Shown: positions 7,146 to 8,453 of the stretch, piece by piece
Layout: every line of letters starts with the position of its first letter
Position numbering within the stretch: position 1 is the first letter of the stretch
NCBI GenBank assembly: GCA_934667465.1
Contig: CAKUMG010000201.1
Span: 1-8,453 of the forward strand
Length of the DNA: 8,453 nt
Reading direction: 5' to 3'
From: an uncultured Actinoplanes sp.
GTDB lineage: Bacteria > Actinomycetota > Actinomycetes > Mycobacteriales > Micromonosporaceae
Notes under the pieces: model-generated
Databases searched by the model: none
Told to the model about the DNA's origin: nothing
Seen by the model: only the letters and a program-made list of their open reading frames with translations
Position numbers and translations under genes: made by a program

Positions 7146-7200
7146 GGATCAGCGCGGGCTGGGCGCGGGTGGGCGTGTGACGGGCAGGATCAGCGCGGGC
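7146..7200. repeat. 14-base direct repeat in the G-rich spacer
   Basis: GGATCAGCGCGGGC occurs exactly at 7146-7159 and 7187-7200, 41 bases apart. A looser echo, GGGCTGG-GCGGGTGGG, is seen at 7156-7174 and 7225-7243. The spacer between the CorC-type gene and bioD seems built from decayed G-rich repeats. No coding potential or RNA gene is seen in it, and no clear terminator for bioD. Confidence 0.5.
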
Positions 7201-7243
7201 CGGCACGGTGGGTCGCGGTGTGGCGGGCTGGGGTGCGGGTGGG

Positions 7244-8453
7244 TCAGCCGGACACTTCGGCCCAGACGCGCCAGTCGTCGAGGACGCCGTAGAGGGCCGG
7301 GGTGAGCCAGCCGGGGGCCGAGCGCTGGAAGACGCCGGGATCCATCTGACCCGCGCCGGCCGGGAGGGCGCCCAGCAAGTGCGGCACCAGCTCGGTCAGG
7401 TTGGACCAGTGCACCAGCTCGGGCGCGGCCGGCCAGGCGCCGAGCACGACCTTCGCCGTGACGCCGCGCCGGTCGAGCGCCTCGAGCGTGAGCGCGGTGT
7501 GGTTGAGCGCCCCGAGACCGGCCCGGGCCACCACGAGCGCCGGGACGCCGAGCGTGGTCGCGAGGTCGGCCATCGTCCACGCCTCCCCGGACGGGCGCAC
7601 GCCCATCGGGGTCAGCAGCCCGCCGGTCCCCTCCACGAGCACCAGGTCGTGCCGCCCGGACTCGGCCCGGACGTCGTCGACCACCTCGTACAGCTCCAGC
7701 GGCGCCAGCTCCGCGAACCGGGCGGCGGGCAGCGGCGGGAGCGCCTCGGGATACGTGGCGAGCGTGCGGCAGGTGCGCGGCGCCACGAGCCGGCTGATCA
7801 GCTCGGTGTCGGAGGGCACGCCGTGCGCCGCCCCGGTCTGCCCGAGCTTGAGCACCGCGACCCGCAGACCGGCGGCCTGCGCGGCGGCGGCGACCGCGGA
7901 CGTGACGACGGTCTTGCCGACATCGCCGTCGGTGCCGGTGATGAGCACGACGCCGCGCCACTCGCCGGGCTCCTCCGCCCGTGGTGCGGGTCGCGTCGCG
8001 GGCGGCCGGTCGGCGGCCTGCGCCGGGTGGCCGTCGTCCTCCGGGCGGACCGGTCCGACGCCCGGGGAGACGGGCGCCTCCGGGATCGGGTCGGGGATCG
8101 GGTCCGGTTCCGGCGGCTGCCCCGGCAGCGGCTCGTGGTCCGGCTCGGGTTGCGGCTCCGGCTCGGGTTCCACCGGAGGGGGTTCCGCCGGCGCGGTGGT
8201 GGGCGCGATCACCGGACCGACAGGCACCGGCTCCGGGCTGATCGGGATCACCGCAGGACTCACCGGGATCGGCGCGGGGCTGATCGGGATCGGCGCGGGG
8301 CTGATCGGGATCGGTGCGGGGCTGAGCGGGATCGGCGCGGGGCTCACGGGAACGATCGCGGGGCTGACCGGGATCGGTGCCGGGCTCACCGGGATCGGCG
8401 CGGGGCTGACGGGGGCCGCGGGCGGTGGTTCTTCCGTGGCGGGCTCGGTGGGC
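7244..8453 (-). CDS. bioD: Dethiobiotin synthase with a long proline-rich repeat extension, partial at the window edge
   Basis: The C-terminal part (7244 to about 7960) is a complete BioD-type P-loop enzyme. BioD makes dethiobiotin from 7,8-diaminopelargonic acid, CO2 and ATP, the next-to-last step of biotin synthesis. The P-loop GTDGDVGKT lies at 7910-7936, KLGQTG around 7847, EGTGGLLTPMG is the usual EGAGG motif, and DLATTLGVPALVVARAGLG leads to NHTALTLEAL, as in family members. The family P-loop usually reads GTDTxVGKT and the lysine motif KPxxTG; here the second Thr is Gly and the Pro is Leu. Upstream, the same frame stays open to the window edge for at least 164 residues of Pro-rich sequence: an acidic Pro/Glu part, then nine SPAPIPV-like repeats. 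A GTG at 8389 lies inside the repeats and is unlikely to be the start. BioD proteins are normally about 230 residues without such an extension. No other biotin gene is visible. Confidence 0.87.
   Translation of the reverse strand, partial: PTEPATEEPPPAAPVSPAPIPVSPAPIPVSPAIVPVSPAPIPLSPAPIPISPAPIPISPAPIPVSPAVIPISPEPVPVGPVIAPTTAPAEPPPVEPEPEPQPEPDHEPLPGQPPEPDPIPDPIPEAPVSPGVGPVRPEDDGHPAQAADRPPATRPAPRAEEPGEWRGVVLITGTDGDVGKTVVTSAVAAAAQAAGLRVAVLKLGQTGAAHGVPSDTELISRLVAPRTCRTLATYPEALPPLPAARFAELAPLELYEVVDDVRAESGRHDLVLVEGTGGLLTPMGVRPSGEAWTMADLATTLGVPALVVARAGLGALNHTALTLEALDRRGVTAKVVLGAWPAAPELVHWSNLTELVPHLLGALPAGAGQMDPGVFQRSAPGWLTPALYGVLDDWRVWAEVSG
8075..8200 (-). other. Acidic Pro/Glu-rich linker within the BioD extension
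   Basis: This stretch encodes alternating Pro with Glu, Asp or Gln (for example VEPEPEPQPEPDHEP and DPIPDPIPE). It links the seven-residue repeats to the enzyme. It is probably unstructured or forms an extended proline helix. No known domain is recognised. Confidence 0.7.
8219..8407 (-). repeat. Nine tandem 21-base repeats encoding SPAPIPV-like heptapeptides
   Basis: Nine uninterrupted 21-base units fill 8219-8407 exactly. In the bioD frame they read SPAPIPV, SPAPIPV, SPAIVPV, SPAPIPL, SPAPIPI, SPAPIPI, SPAPIPV, SPAVIPI and SPEPVPV. Differences between copies are mostly silent third-position changes or Val/Ile/Leu swaps at position seven, which argues that this frame is translated and under selection. 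There are no spacers, so it is not a CRISPR array. Confidence 0.9.

Noticed and set aside
7244..8389. GTG at 8389 as the start of bioD
   Set aside because: That GTG is the Val of one repeat unit, has no ribosome-binding site, and the frame remains open with further Pro-rich residues up to the window edge.
8219..8407. Regular repeats suggesting a CRISPR array
   Set aside because: The units are directly adjacent without spacers, and they encode an in-frame seven-residue repeat.

Overview
The window is very GC-rich, and its real genes use almost only G- or C-ending codons. The gene content and protein style (GAF sensor, YegS-type lipid kinase, PfkB kinase, GH65 phosphorylase, CNNM/CorC-type membrane protein, BioD) point to a high-GC actinobacterium. 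Residue patterns in BioD and the lipid kinase resemble Micromonosporaceae such as Actinoplanes or Micromonospora; that assignment is from memory of the families, not a search.

Layout: (1) 1-580, minus: the middle part of a UMF1-type MFS transporter. It runs off the left edge and starts abnormally late, without the usual first five membrane helices. (2) 705-1616 and 1645-2223, minus: a two-gene unit in which a stand-alone GAF-domain sensor precedes a diacylglycerol-kinase-family lipid kinase. (3) 2224-2368: a divergent promoter region with a candidate minus-strand promoter and a perfect CCGAAA-T-TTTCGG palindrome. (4) 2369-3277 and 3270-5714, plus: a PfkB-family sugar kinase overlapping by 8 bases a GH65 disaccharide phosphorylase; the two are probably translationally coupled and form a small carbohydrate operon. 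(5) 5692-6966, minus: a hemolysin/CorC-type protein (DUF21, paired CBS and CorC_HlyC domains) that meets GH65 tail to tail with a 23-base overlap. (6) 6967-7243: a G-rich spacer with a 14-base direct repeat and a possible promoter. (7) 7244-8453, minus: dethiobiotin synthase (BioD) with an unusually long proline-rich N-terminal extension containing nine tandem 7-residue repeats (SPAPIPV-like). Its start lies beyond the right edge.

How the genes relate: the kinase/GH65 pair would release beta-glucose-1-phosphate and a second sugar from a disaccharide, and the kinase could phosphorylate one released sugar. The GAF/lipid-kinase pair suggests signal-linked lipid phosphorylation. BioD belongs to biotin synthesis, but no other biotin gene is visible here.

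I see no mobile element, RNA gene, CRISPR array or defence system. The most unusual items are the repeat-bearing extension on BioD, together with changes in its otherwise well-kept motifs, and the N-terminally missing UMF1 transporter with a codon-use shift. No stretch longer than 300 bases lacks a gene.
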